From: Clostridiales bacterium
GTDB lineage: Bacteria > Bacillota > Clostridia > Peptostreptococcales > Anaerovoracaceae
Direction of reading: 5' to 3'
Assembly: GCA_009911365.1 (NCBI GenBank)
Contig: QXXF01000001.1
Location: 1 to 64,000 of the forward strand
Length of the DNA: 64,000 nt
The notes below the pieces were generated by a model that was not told where the DNA came from, searched no databases, and saw nothing but the letters and a program-made list of their open reading frames with translations. Of this stretch, positions 7,713 to 15,699 are shown piece by piece (position 1 is the stretch's first letter; each line of letters begins with the position of its first letter). The position numbers and the translations under genes were made by a program.

Positions 7713-8615
7713 ATGAAATTTTACATCGCAGACGCTTTTACAGAAACTACCTTTGGCGGAAACCCCGCAGGAGTGGTGATTTTAGAAAAAGGGCAGCCCT
7801 TCCCTGAGCCAGCTGTCATGGTAAAAACCGCCGCTGAGCTCCGTTATTCAGAAACCGCCTTCCTTTCACCTCTGGATGGATCTGCCTTTGAGATTCGCTA
7901 TTTCACCCCTGCCGCGGAGGTGGATCTCTGCGGCCATGCCACCATCGCTTCCTTTGCCTCCCTTCTAGACGCAGAGCTTGCCCAAGATGATCGAGACTAT
8001 ACGGTTAAGACTCGCTCCGGCGATTTGATCGTAAAGCTGCAAAACGGCTTTGTGATGATGGAAATGGCATCCCCCGTGACCTTAGGAACCATCCGGGAAC
8101 AGGAAAAGCTAGAACTGCTTTATTCCATCATGGGCATCCCTTTTGAACCCGTGCTGGCCGCATGCGGATGCAGCCAGTATGTCAAGCTGCTGCCTGACAT
8201 GGTTTCTACCGGACTGCCCGACATTATCATGCCCGTAAAAAACCGCGAGACGCTGAACACCATTTCTCCAGACTTCCCCGCACTGTCCCGGCTTTCTGAG
8301 GAGTATCAGGTCACAGGCGTCCATGCCTTCACCTTGGACCGTGAAGGATTTGACGTGACCGCTCACTGCAGGAATTTCGCTCCGCTCTATGACATTGATG
8401 AAGAGGCTGCTACTGGTACGGCAAGCGGCGCATTGACTTGGTACCTTTTCTCCCACGGCCTCATCCCTGACCAAAAGGAATGCGCTTTTATCCAAGGGGA
8501 AGCCATGGAGCGGCCATCCAAGATTTTGACCCACATCCGGACCACAGACCAGAGCGCACGGATCCAAGTTGGCGGCAACGCAGCGATTGTGGCTCGAGGA
8601 GAAATCTTCCTATAA
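7713..8615 (+). CDS. PhzF family isomerase/epimerase-like protein
   Basis: The 300-residue protein starts MKFYIADAFTETTFGGNPAGVV, typical of PhzF. The family shows two diaminopimelate-epimerase-like halves. Visible motifs are SETAFL (with the catalytic-type glutamate), the DLCGHATIA loop and, in the second half, DEEAATGTASGALTWYL. PhzF isomerises an intermediate of phenazine synthesis, but most bacterial homologues act on unknown small molecules. No phenazine genes are near. AGGAGG lies 8 bases before the ATG. It appears monocistronic. Confidence 0.9.
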   Translation: MKFYIADAFTETTFGGNPAGVVILEKGQPFPEPAVMVKTAAELRYSETAFLSPLDGSAFEIRYFTPAAEVDLCGHATIASFASLLDAELAQDDRDYTVKTRSGDLIVKLQNGFVMMEMASPVTLGTIREQEKLELLYSIMGIPFEPVLAACGCSQYVKLLPDMVSTGLPDIIMPVKNRETLNTISPDFPALSRLSEEYQVTGVHAFTLDREGFDVTAHCRNFAPLYDIDEEAATGTASGALTWYLFSHGLIPDQKECAFIQGEAMERPSKILTHIRTTDQSARIQVGGNAAIVARGEIFL

Positions 8616-8785
8616 AAGGTTTCCTGTCCGTTATCCTTTTGTCAGCCACGATCACTGTACAGTTTCAGACAGTGGCAAAGATAGGCTGATTTCCCATTTT
8701 TTCTTTTTGTCGGGAGGATTATATTGCTATTTACTTCACAAAAAAATAACAATCTTGCCATTTTCAGTTTATTCAACAAATTACA

Positions 8786-8815
8786 TTGACTTGCTATCCT
8801 TCGGCATGTTATTGT
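8786..8815 (+). promoter_or_regulatory. Possible promoter inside the hydC leader region
   Basis: TTGACT (8786-8791) is followed after 18 bases by TATTGT (8810-8815). The -35 is good and the -10 is mediocre. Transcripts would begin near 8822 and meet the terminator at 8943-8984, giving an RNA of roughly 160 bases, unless read through into hydC. Confidence 0.4.
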
Positions 8816-8865
8816 TTTAACAAGAACGTTTAAATATTTTCTACCATAGTATATTTAAATTTTCT

Positions 8866-8909
8866 GCTTAGGAAATATCACCTCTGGTGATCTTGGCGGA
8901 ATCTCAAAG
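8866..8909 (+). repeat. Dispersed repeat A, unit A1 (divergent)
   Basis: The unit starts TTAGGAAATATCACC and ends GGCGGAATCTCAAAG. It matches the frame of units A2 and A4 (GGAAATATC, an inner inverted repeat, then GGAATATCAA-AAAG). Its inner hairpin is ATCACC-TCT-GGTGAT. Confidence 0.5.
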
Positions 8910-8942
8910 AAACAATTTTACGAAACGCTTCACAGGCGACAT

Positions 8943-8984
8943 AGTGGAAATAGGAATCTTTGATTTCGCCATTTCCACTTTTTT
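8943..8984 (+). terminator. Intrinsic terminator within the hydC leader region
   Basis: AGTGGAAAT (8943-8951) pairs perfectly with ATTTCCACT (8971-8979), with a 19-base loop, and runs into six T at 8979-8984. It is 215 bases before the hydC start, so hydC expression needs either read-through or a promoter further downstream. Confidence 0.75.
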
Positions 8985-8990
8985 ATTTAT

Positions 8991-9072
8991 GTAGGAAATA
9001 TCATTTGCGATATTTCCGGAATATCAACAAAGTCCACCTCTTGATCGAGGCTCGGCAAAGCTGACCTTGTTC
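8991..9072 (+). repeat. Dispersed repeat A, unit A2 (best copy)
   Basis: The unit begins with a perfect palindrome, GGAAATATC-6-GATATTTCC. GGAATATCAACAAAGTC follows, then an inner CCTC-TTGATC-GAGG hairpin, ending GACCTTGTT, which pairs imperfectly with AACAAAGTC. It is thus two consecutive hairpins in about 80 bases. The minus strand of 46321-46403 matches it over nearly the whole length. It begins directly after the terminator T-run. Confidence 0.75.
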
Positions 9073-9076
9073 AATC

Positions 9077-9157
9077 GCTGGAATGTCATCACTGGATATC
9101 CCTGCGGTTTCAGCAAAGTCTACTTTTGAAAAGGACTGCCAGAAACGACTTTGTTAC
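9077..9157 (+). repeat. Dispersed repeat A, unit A3 (adjoining, divergent)
   Basis: This unit is close to A2 in the same orientation and has the same layout: GGAATGTCATC at the front, CAGCAAAGTCTAC in the middle, an inner CTTTTGAAAAG palindrome and GACTTTGTTAC at the end. The outer arms AGCAAAGTC and GACTTTGTT pair. The hairpin loops differ in sequence from A2 while the pairing is kept, which hints at a conserved structure. Confidence 0.6.
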
Positions 9158-9199
9158 ATAGGATGTACCTGTTTGATTGATGAATGAAAGGAGTTTCCG

Positions 9200-9694
9200 A
9201 TGACTGACAAATGCACTGGATGTGCTGAATCACAGGAAAAGGCAAAAGAGCTTCAAGCTGTCATTGACAAGTACAAGGAAACGCGCGGCGCGTTGATCCA
9301 AGTATTGCATGAAGCTCAAGAGATTTATGGTTATCTTCCGCTGGAAGTCCAGCGGGAAATTGCGAACCAGCTGGACATTCCGCTGGCAGAAGTATACGGC
9401 GTTGTAAGCTTTTACACCCAATTCTCTATTTATCCAAAAGGAGAATATCAAATCAACGTATGCATGGGAACGGCCTGCTATGTGAAAGGTGCTAATGAGA
9501 TCCTCGACAAATTCAGGACCAGACTTTCCATCGACGTTGGAGAATGTACAGAAGACGGCAAGTTCTCTCTGGACGCATGCCGCTGCATCGGTGCGTGCGG
9601 ACTAGCCCCAGTAGTGACTATCAACGATGAAACTTACGGCAAGCTGACAGTCGAAGACGTGGACGGCATTCTCGATGATTACGAAGCACGGTGA
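9200..9694 (+). CDS. hydC: Electron-bifurcating-type hydrogenase subunit HydC (NuoE-like, [2Fe-2S])
   Basis: The 164-residue protein is a NuoE/thioredoxin-like ferredoxin. The four cluster ligands are in CMGTACYVKG (CX4C) and CIGACGLAP (CX3C). The N-terminal helical part contains LIQVLHEAQEIYGYLP, typical of the family. It passes electrons between the flavin subunit and the hydrogenase subunit. AAAGGAG lies 8 bases before the ATG. It is first of three genes in the order C-B-A, the usual order for trimeric NAD(P)-dependent [FeFe]-hydrogenases. Confidence 0.93.
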   Translation: MTDKCTGCAESQEKAKELQAVIDKYKETRGALIQVLHEAQEIYGYLPLEVQREIANQLDIPLAEVYGVVSFYTQFSIYPKGEYQINVCMGTACYVKGANEILDKFRTRLSIDVGECTEDGKFSLDACRCIGACGLAPVVTINDETYGKLTVEDVDGILDDYEAR

Positions 9695-9708
9695 AAAAGG
9701 AGTATAAC

Positions 9709-11595
9709 ATGATTAATAACGCAAAAGAATTGACTGAGTTAAAGGATTTTGCACGGAAGGCAATGGAGATCCGTCTGGACCGCGACATTGAACCGTCTCC
9801 GGAAAATCATAGGATCGATATCCTTGTTTGCGGCGTGGCCGGCTGCGCGTCATCCGGTTCTCTGAAAGTCGCAGATGCTGTGGAGGAACAGATCCAGCAG
9901 AACAAACTCGGTGAAGAAGTAAAAGTCATCAAAACAGGTTGCTTTGGTCTGTGCGCAGAAGGCCCGATCGTGATGGTCTGCCCAGAGCACGTTATGTACA
10001 CCAAAGTAACGCCAGAAGATGTGAAAGAAATATTTGAGAGTCATATCAAGGGCGGCAAAATCGTACATCGCCTGCTGGCAGGAGAAAACGAATACGAAGA
10101 AATCAGAGACCGTCTGCCGCAGATCCCATTCTTCTCCATGCAGAAGAGGATCGCCCTCAACAACTGCGGTATCATTGATCCAGAAAACATCGAAGAATAC
10201 ATAGCACTGGACGGTTACCAGGCTCTGGCTAAAGTCCTTAACGATTTTGAGCCTGAAGATGTAATCGATGAAATCAAAAAGTCAGGTCTGAGAGGCCGGG
10301 GCGGCGGCGGCTTCCCGACAGGGAGAAAATGGCAGTCTTCCGCAGTCGTAGAAGAGCACGAAAAATTCGTCATCTGCAACGCAGATGAAGGAGACCCCGG
10401 TGCGTTCATGGACCGTTCCATCCTGGAAGGCGACCCGCATTCCGTCATCGAGGCCATGATCATCAACGGCTATGCGGTTCACGCACACCAAGGATATATT
10501 TATGTCAGAGCTGAATACCCTGTCGCTGTACAGAGACTGTCCGTTGCCATCAAGCAAGCCAAGGAATACGGTTTCTTGGGTACCAATATCTTAGGAAAAG
10601 GGTTTGACTTTGACTTAGAAGTGAGACTGGGCGCTGGCGCATTTGTATGCGGCGAAGGAAGCGCATTGATGACTTCCATCGAAGGAAAACGAGGCGAACC
10701 CCGTCCAAAACCGCCAAGATCAGCGGAAAAAGGCCTGTGGAAAAAACCAACGGTCCTCAATAATGTAGAAACTTATGCCAATATCCCGCAGATCATCCGT
10801 AATGGCGCAAATTGGTTCAAGGGCATTGGAACAGAAGGCTCCAAGGGAACGAAAGTATTCGCTCTCGGCGGCAAGATCAACAATATCGGTTTGGTAGAAG
10901 TCCCGATGGGAACCACCTTAAGAGAAATCATCTATGATATTGGTGGCGGTATTCCAAATGGTAAAGAATTCAAAGCCGCACAGACAGGCGGTCCTTCAGG
11001 CGGATGCATCCCGGCGGAACACCTGGATACGCCAATCGACTACGATTCCTTAACAAAACTGGGTTCCATGATGGGTTCTGGTGGTCTGATCGTTATGGAC
11101 GAAGACACCTGCATGGTGGACTTGGCAAGGTTCTTCCTGGATTTCACAGTAGACGAGTCCTGTGGAAAGTGCCCTCCTTGCAGAATCGGAACAAAGAGGA
11201 TGCACGAGATCCTCGTCAGGATCACAGAGGGAAAAGGCGAGCCAGAAGACCTTGACAAGCTGGAAGTCCTGGCAAGGAACATCAAAGAATCCGCTCTCTG
11301 CGGCTTAGGTCAGAGCGCGCCGAACCCTGTTCTTTCCACCATGAAATATTTCAGGGACGAATACATGGCCCATGTATTGGAAAAGAAATGTCCTGCTGGC
11401 GTATGTAAGTCCATGGTTAAGTTCATGATCGACCAGGATGTATGCAAACGCTGCAGCATCTGTAAGAAAAACTGTCCTACCGGTGCGATTTCCGGCGACA
11501 AAGATACGCCATTCGTTATCGATCAGGAGAAGTGCGTCAAGTGCGGAGTTTGTATGGAAAAATGTCCATTCAAATCCATCCTCAAGAATGCGTAA
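9709..11595 (+). CDS. hydB: Electron-bifurcating-type hydrogenase subunit HydB (NuoF-like flavoprotein)
   Basis: The 628-residue subunit binds FMN and NAD(P)H. It has an N-terminal thioredoxin-like [2Fe-2S] domain (CGVAGCASSG, then CFGLC). The NuoF core has the FMN loop GLRGRGGGGFPTGRKW and the [4Fe-4S] ligands SCGKCPPCRIGTKRM. The C-terminal extension holds two ferredoxin-type clusters (CKRCSICKKNCPTGA and CVKCGVCMEKCPFKS). This is the architecture of HydB/HndC in bifurcating or NADP-reducing hydrogenases. A GTG at 9691 is in frame, but AAGGAG sits 6 bases before the ATG at 9709, so that start was chosen. Confidence 0.93.
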   Translation: MINNAKELTELKDFARKAMEIRLDRDIEPSPENHRIDILVCGVAGCASSGSLKVADAVEEQIQQNKLGEEVKVIKTGCFGLCAEGPIVMVCPEHVMYTKVTPEDVKEIFESHIKGGKIVHRLLAGENEYEEIRDRLPQIPFFSMQKRIALNNCGIIDPENIEEYIALDGYQALAKVLNDFEPEDVIDEIKKSGLRGRGGGGFPTGRKWQSSAVVEEHEKFVICNADEGDPGAFMDRSILEGDPHSVIEAMIINGYAVHAHQGYIYVRAEYPVAVQRLSVAIKQAKEYGFLGTNILGKGFDFDLEVRLGAGAFVCGEGSALMTSIEGKRGEPRPKPPRSAEKGLWKKPTVLNNVETYANIPQIIRNGANWFKGIGTEGSKGTKVFALGGKINNIGLVEVPMGTTLREIIYDIGGGIPNGKEFKAAQTGGPSGGCIPAEHLDTPIDYDSLTKLGSMMGSGGLIVMDEDTCMVDLARFFLDFTVDESCGKCPPCRIGTKRMHEILVRITEGKGEPEDLDKLEVLARNIKESALCGLGQSAPNPVLSTMKYFRDEYMAHVLEKKCPAGVCKSMVKFMIDQDVCKRCSICKKNCPTGAISGDKDTPFVIDQEKCVKCGVCMEKCPFKSILKNA

Positions 11596-11614
11596 GAAGG
11601 GAGCGTAAACAAAC

Positions 11615-13357
11615 ATGAATAAAGTACATATAACCATAGATGGTATCAAGCTTTACGTGCCTGAGAATTATACCATTCTCGAGGCTGCGAAGGAAGTAAA
11701 CATCACCATCCCAACCCTTTGTTTCTTAAAGGATGTCAATGAGATCGGCTGCTGCCGTATGTGCATTGTTGAAGTAAAGGGCGCGAAGGCGCTCCAAGCC
11801 GCCTGCGTCCATCCTGTCAAAGAAGGGATGGAGGTATTCACCCATACGCCAAAGGTTATGGAAGCCAGAAAAGTAAACCTAGAGCTGATCCTGTCCAACC
11901 ACAACTCCATGTGCCAGACATGTACCAGAAGTTGGATGGACTGCGAACTTCAGTCCCTGGCAAACAAGCTTTCCGTAGACAATGTTCGTTTTGAAGGCGA
12001 ACAGAAAAAACTGCCTCTGGACATCGGCGTTTCCATTGTTCGCGACCCGAACAAATGCATCCTCTGCAGAAGATGCGTCAGTGCCTGCAAAAATATCCAG
12101 ACAGTCTCTGTCATCGACATCGTGGACAGAGGTTTTAATACCAAGATCGCCGCGCCGTTTGAAGTTTCCCTGGCAGATACGCCATGCGTCAACTGCGGTC
12201 AGTGCATCAACTACTGCCCTGTGGGCGCGCTCCATGAAAAGAGCGACATTGACAAAGTATGGGAAGCCATCTACGATCCTAAAAAGCATGTTGTCGCACA
12301 GACAGCACCCGCAGTAAGGGTCGCCCTTGGCGAAGACTTTGAAATGCCAATCGGCACGCCTGTAACAGGCAAAATGGTAACAGCCCTTAGAATGCTGGGA
12401 TTTGACAGAGTATTCGACACTGACACAGGCGCAGACCTGACTATCATGGAAGAAGGCGCGGAGCTGATCGACCGCATCCGCGGCGGCGGCACCTTACCGC
12501 TGATCACATCCTGCTCGCCAGGCTGGATCAAGTTCTGCGAACACAATTATCCGGACATGCTGGATCATCTTTCCAGCTGCAAATCACCGCATCAAATGTT
12601 CGGCGCGGTGCTGAAATCCTACTATGCGGAAAAGGAAGGCATTGATCCGAAAGATATCGTTACGGTATCCATCATGCCTTGTACGGCCAAGAAGTTCGAG
12701 GCAGCTCGTCCGGAAATGAACGTCAACGGTCTTTCTGACGTAGACGTTGTCCTGACCACTAGAGAATTGGGCAAGATGATCTATGACGTTGGTATCGACT
12801 TCCCTGATCTGGGAGACAGTGACTTTGATAATCCGTTTGGAAATGCTTCTGGTGCCGGCGTGATCTTTGGTACCACAGGCGGTGTCATGGAGGCCGCGCT
12901 CCGTACAGTAGCTGATATCCTCAACGACTCTTCCGCTGACAACTTTGAGTACGAAGAAGTCCGCGGCCTGGAAGGCATCAAGATCGCGACCATTGAAATC
13001 GCTGATCTGAAGGTTCGTGCGGCAGTCGCTCACGGCCTGGGCAATGCCAGAAAGCTGATGGATGCTATCAAAGCGGGCGAAGAATTCCACTTTGTGGAGA
13101 TCATGGCCTGCCCTGGCGGCTGCATCAACGGAGGCGGCCAGCCGCTCCAGCTGTCTGACGTAAGAAACTGGATCGACGTTCGAGAAGAACGGGCCAAGGG
13201 CCTGTACAAGGAAGACAGAGCCACTTACATCAGAAAGTCCCACAACAATCCCGCAGTCAAGAGGTTGTACAAGGAATACCTGGGAATGGCAGGGGGTAAG
13301 AAGTCACACGAATTGCTCCACACCCATTACCACGCGAGACCAAATTACGAAAAATAA
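11615..13357 (+). CDS. hydA: [FeFe]-hydrogenase catalytic subunit HydA
   Basis: The 580-residue enzyme reduces protons or oxidises H2. The N-terminus carries a [2Fe-2S] domain, then a His-Cys3 [4Fe-4S] site (HNSMCQTCTRSWMDC) and two ferredoxin clusters (CILCRRCVSACKN, CVNCGQCINYCPVG). The H-cluster loops are L1 TSCSPGWIKFCE (residues 298-309), L2 MPCTAKKFEA and L3 EIMACPGGCINGGGQP. L1 has serine where the textbook motif has a second cysteine. There is no C-terminal [2Fe-2S] extension. The gene directly follows hydB. Together with HydB and HydC this indicates a trimeric bifurcating-type enzyme; whether it uses NADH or NADPH cannot be read from the sequence. Confidence 0.95.
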   Translation: MNKVHITIDGIKLYVPENYTILEAAKEVNITIPTLCFLKDVNEIGCCRMCIVEVKGAKALQAACVHPVKEGMEVFTHTPKVMEARKVNLELILSNHNSMCQTCTRSWMDCELQSLANKLSVDNVRFEGEQKKLPLDIGVSIVRDPNKCILCRRCVSACKNIQTVSVIDIVDRGFNTKIAAPFEVSLADTPCVNCGQCINYCPVGALHEKSDIDKVWEAIYDPKKHVVAQTAPAVRVALGEDFEMPIGTPVTGKMVTALRMLGFDRVFDTDTGADLTIMEEGAELIDRIRGGGTLPLITSCSPGWIKFCEHNYPDMLDHLSSCKSPHQMFGAVLKSYYAEKEGIDPKDIVTVSIMPCTAKKFEAARPEMNVNGLSDVDVVLTTRELGKMIYDVGIDFPDLGDSDFDNPFGNASGAGVIFGTTGGVMEAALRTVADILNDSSADNFEYEEVRGLEGIKIATIEIADLKVRAAVAHGLGNARKLMDAIKAGEEFHFVEIMACPGGCINGGGQPLQLSDVRNWIDVREERAKGLYKEDRATYIRKSHNNPAVKRLYKEYLGMAGGKKSHELLHTHYHARPNYEK

Positions 13358-13371
13358 TTCACACTATAAAG

Positions 13372-13400
13372 GCTGCCGCGAAAACGCGGCAGCTCTTTTT
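13372..13400 (+). terminator. Intrinsic terminator of the hydCBA operon
   Basis: GCTGCCGCG (13372-13380) and CGCGGCAGC (13385-13393) form a perfect 9-bp GC-rich stem with an AAAA loop, followed by TCTTTTT. Confidence 0.92.
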
Positions 13401-13425
13401 GTTGATATTTCCTACATAATAAAAA
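13401..13425 (-). repeat. Dispersed repeat A, short copy A5
   Basis: On the minus strand this reads TTATTATGTAGGAAATATCA and continues to CAAC. It matches the start of unit A2 including the flank (TTATTTATGTAGGAAATATCA). As at A2, it follows the T-run of an intrinsic terminator, here that of the restriction enzyme gene. Only the leading part of the element is present. Confidence 0.5.
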
Positions 13426-13453
13426 GCGATCACCTCTACATTTAGTGATCACT
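13420..13453 (-). terminator. Intrinsic terminator of the restriction-modification operon
   Basis: On the minus strand AGTGATCA (13446-13453) pairs with TGATCGCT (13425-13432), with one G-T pair, followed by five T. The stop codon of the restriction enzyme gene lies in the loop. Confidence 0.75.
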
Positions 13454-14272
13454 TTCTTGATTTTTCTCTATTTTATTTGCATAACCAGTAACTCTATCCA
13501 CTTGTCTTATTTCACTGGATTTTTCAGGTAATCTATGTGAAATGATTTCGCACCAAGATTTATCAAACCCAACAGCCTTAAGGATGGTTGCTTTATCAAT
13601 TTGATCAGGTGGCTTGACCGATATGTGTAACCTTTCCTGAGGAACTCTCTCAATGATTGTAAACTGACTACCTCCCGGTTGCCATGTGAACCTATGCTGT
13701 CCTGATTCTTTTTCAAATCCTTCAAGGTTTCCCCTTTTATTCCACTTAAAGAAATACAGTTCTGGATCATATCTAACCGTATCAAATTCAAAAATCAAGT
13801 AATCCCTATAGTCCTTCGACTTGACCAAAACAACAGTTCTCACAAACTTAAAAATTTGTCGTACAGCCGATACTCGTTCGTTCCAAATCTGCAGAACCAT
13901 TCTTCCTAATTCATCAGTATCCACTTTTGAGTAGTTATCCACTCCAAAGCTATATGTAATTGCATTTCTGCCACATATTAGCCTCACTTTCTCTTGATGT
14001 TCAATATCCGTTTGTCCAAAAACAGTTTTTGCGCCCCAACAACAATTGTCTAGCACAATATCGTCAAGGCCAACATTAGACGGTTTCCAATCTGCGCCTA
14101 TACATTCCGCAAAGATTTGTTCCCACTCATTTCCTTCTAAAGACATGTTCTGTTTTGTTGCCATCATATATACAAGGTTCTGTGCTAATATATCAACAAA
14201 AGAATTAGGGAATTGATTCACTGGAAAGGGTGCAGTTGCTTTATTCACTGTTCTCAACCTAGGCTCTGCCAT
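13442..14272 (-). CDS. Probable type II restriction endonuclease
   Basis: The 276-residue protein is not one I can assign by name. Its place directly after a cytosine-5 methyltransferase gene on the same strand makes it the likely cognate nuclease. A PD-(D/E)XK-like site may be residues DDIVLDNCCWGAKT near residue 70, in which D and AK are suitably spaced. The middle is rich in aromatic and charged residues (DYLIFEFDTVRYDPELYFFKW). The frame opens at 14317, but GGAGG lies 10 bases before the ATG at 14272, and the first 15 residues look unconserved. The base composition is markedly more AT-rich than the hydrogenase genes, pointing to transfer. Confidence 0.65.
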   Translation of the reverse strand: MAEPRLRTVNKATAPFPVNQFPNSFVDILAQNLVYMMATKQNMSLEGNEWEQIFAECIGADWKPSNVGLDDIVLDNCCWGAKTVFGQTDIEHQEKVRLICGRNAITYSFGVDNYSKVDTDELGRMVLQIWNERVSAVRQIFKFVRTVVLVKSKDYRDYLIFEFDTVRYDPELYFFKWNKRGNLEGFEKESGQHRFTWQPGGSQFTIIERVPQERLHISVKPPDQIDKATILKAVGFDKSWCEIISHRLPEKSSEIRQVDRVTGYANKIEKNQESDH

Positions 14273-14325
14273 ATGTTTCATTCCTCCATACAAAAATACA
14301 CAATAGTATTCTAACATACTCTCCG

Positions 14326-15459
14326 CTAAAATGCCATAGGCAGGAATCTCTCTATTACCATAGCGACCATATCAACCGGAATTGCGTTTCCAGCCTGTTT
14401 TCTGGTTTGACAATCAGAGACTATGATTTTAAATTGATCTGGAAATCCCTGTAAGCGGAGCATTTCTCTTGGTGTTAACCTTCTTTCGCCATTTACCAAT
14501 AAATAATTGTAACTTGCCCCTGCCCTTAAGGCACAACTATATGGATATGATGAAATATTTCCAGATTTATTTTCATGCCATATCGAGGGAAAAGTTTTTG
14601 CGACATGTTTGGATTTTCTTTTGGCTACTATTTCTGGTGAAGCAAAGTGTTTCTGAGCAACACTTTTTTCAAGAATATCATTCAAAGTTTTCTTATGTTC
14701 TACCGAGAAATCCCAGTTCATTTTAAACGGTTTTTTTGATCCTACAATGATAACTCGTTCTCTTTTCTGCGGGAGTCCGAAGTCAAGGGCATTCAACAAG
14801 TGAAAATCCACATGATACCCTAATTCATCTCTAAGTATTTCGAGAATAGTCTGCAACGTCTTCCCTCTATCATGCCCTACCAGGTTTTTAACATTCTCAA
14901 GAACAAATGCTTGCGGCTTCTTTTCTTTTAAAATTCGAGCAATATCAAAAAATAATGTTCCTCTTGCCTTATCTTCAAATCCTTTTAGCAATCCACAAAT
15001 AGAAAACGATTGACAAGGAAATCCCGCAAACAAAATATCGAAATCTGGGATTTCTTTTTCATTCACCTTTGTTATGTCACCTACGGGCCTTTCTCCGAAA
15101 TTGGCCTCATATGCGTCCTGTGCGTATTTATCAATATCACTGCTAAATACACATTCTCCCAATATGCCAAGGTTATTATAAGCTCTTTCGCTGGCATATC
15201 TAAATCCGCCAATTCCACAAAACAAATCAATGTATTTCAGTGGTTCAGGATATACAACAGAGTTGACTTCGGAAACGTCAAAAAATAATTTATCAATATC
15301 CACGTTCAATGCGTTTGAGATTCTAAATGCTATATCTATAGATGGGTTCGCTAGTTGATTTTCAATATTTGATAAATACTTCCGACTGATTTCAGCAAAA
15401 TTCGCCAATTGTTCTTGTGTAAAATTTCTTTCTTTTCTAATTTCCTGCACTCTATTCAT
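14326..15459 (-). CDS. DNA (cytosine-5) methyltransferase with N-terminal XRE-type HTH
   Basis: The 377-residue enzyme methylates cytosine C5. Motif I is YIDLFCGIGGFRYA, motif IV GFPCQSFSICG with the catalytic PCQ, motif VI ENVKNL, motif VIII QKRERVIIVG, motif IX RRLTPREMLRLQGFP and motif X QAGNAIPVDMV. Residues 1-65 are a Cro/CI-type HTH (TQEQLANFAEISRKYLSNIE). HTH-fused methyltransferases such as M.EcoRII and M.MspI repress their own gene, so autoregulation is expected. The target-recognition region is short (about residues 265-320). The recognition sequence cannot be told from here. AT-rich, with a strong own promoter. Confidence 0.93.
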   Translation of the reverse strand: MNRVQEIRKERNFTQEQLANFAEISRKYLSNIENQLANPSIDIAFRISNALNVDIDKLFFDVSEVNSVVYPEPLKYIDLFCGIGGFRYASERAYNNLGILGECVFSSDIDKYAQDAYEANFGERPVGDITKVNEKEIPDFDILFAGFPCQSFSICGLLKGFEDKARGTLFFDIARILKEKKPQAFVLENVKNLVGHDRGKTLQTILEILRDELGYHVDFHLLNALDFGLPQKRERVIIVGSKKPFKMNWDFSVEHKKTLNDILEKSVAQKHFASPEIVAKRKSKHVAKTFPSIWHENKSGNISSYPYSCALRAGASYNYLLVNGERRLTPREMLRLQGFPDQFKIIVSDCQTRKQAGNAIPVDMVAMVIERFLPMAF

Positions 15460-15500
15460 TTAAGCATTTCCTCATTTTTGTGAACTATTCTACTCAAAAT

Positions 15501-15529
15501 ATTATATTCTGCTCTTATTAATTTGTCCA
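15501..15529 (-). promoter_or_regulatory. Sigma-A promoter of the restriction-modification operon
   Basis: On the minus strand TGGACA (15524-15529) and TATAAT (15501-15506) are 17 bases apart, about 40 bases before the methyltransferase start. The HTH of the methyltransferase probably binds near here; no clear palindrome was picked out. Confidence 0.75.
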
Positions 15530-15699
15530 TCATTTTTTCACATCTGGTACTTTGATTTTTCCTGAAATTTGTCAGCAATTAGTATGAAACAAACGACGAG
15601 CCCGGTAAGAATTTCATCCCTTGTCGCTTGCGCAGGCTTCTAAAAAGTAGTATCCTGTTATATATAAGTGCCGCGCACTAGAAAGTGAGGAATCTATTC

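Larger units (their letters stand above)
8616..9199 (+). other. 584-base non-coding leader region upstream of hydC
   Basis: No credible gene is present. In order it holds a possible promoter (8786-8815), an AT-rich inverted repeat (TTTAAATAT near 8829, ATATTTAAA near 8851), repeat unit A1, a strong intrinsic terminator (8943-8984), then repeat units A2 and A3. The hydC ribosome site follows. The layout promoter-A1-terminator-A2-A3-hydC would allow a short RNA or attenuation ahead of the hydrogenase operon. Confidence 0.6.

Noticed and set aside
8569-8820. 83-codon plus-strand frame overlapping the end of the PhzF-like gene
   Set aside because: It has no ribosome site and no resemblance to a family, and most of it lies in AT-rich spacer.
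8866-9157. CRISPR-like reading of the repeats before hydC
   Set aside because: The units differ in sequence, are about 80 bases long without uniform spacers, and no cas genes are present.
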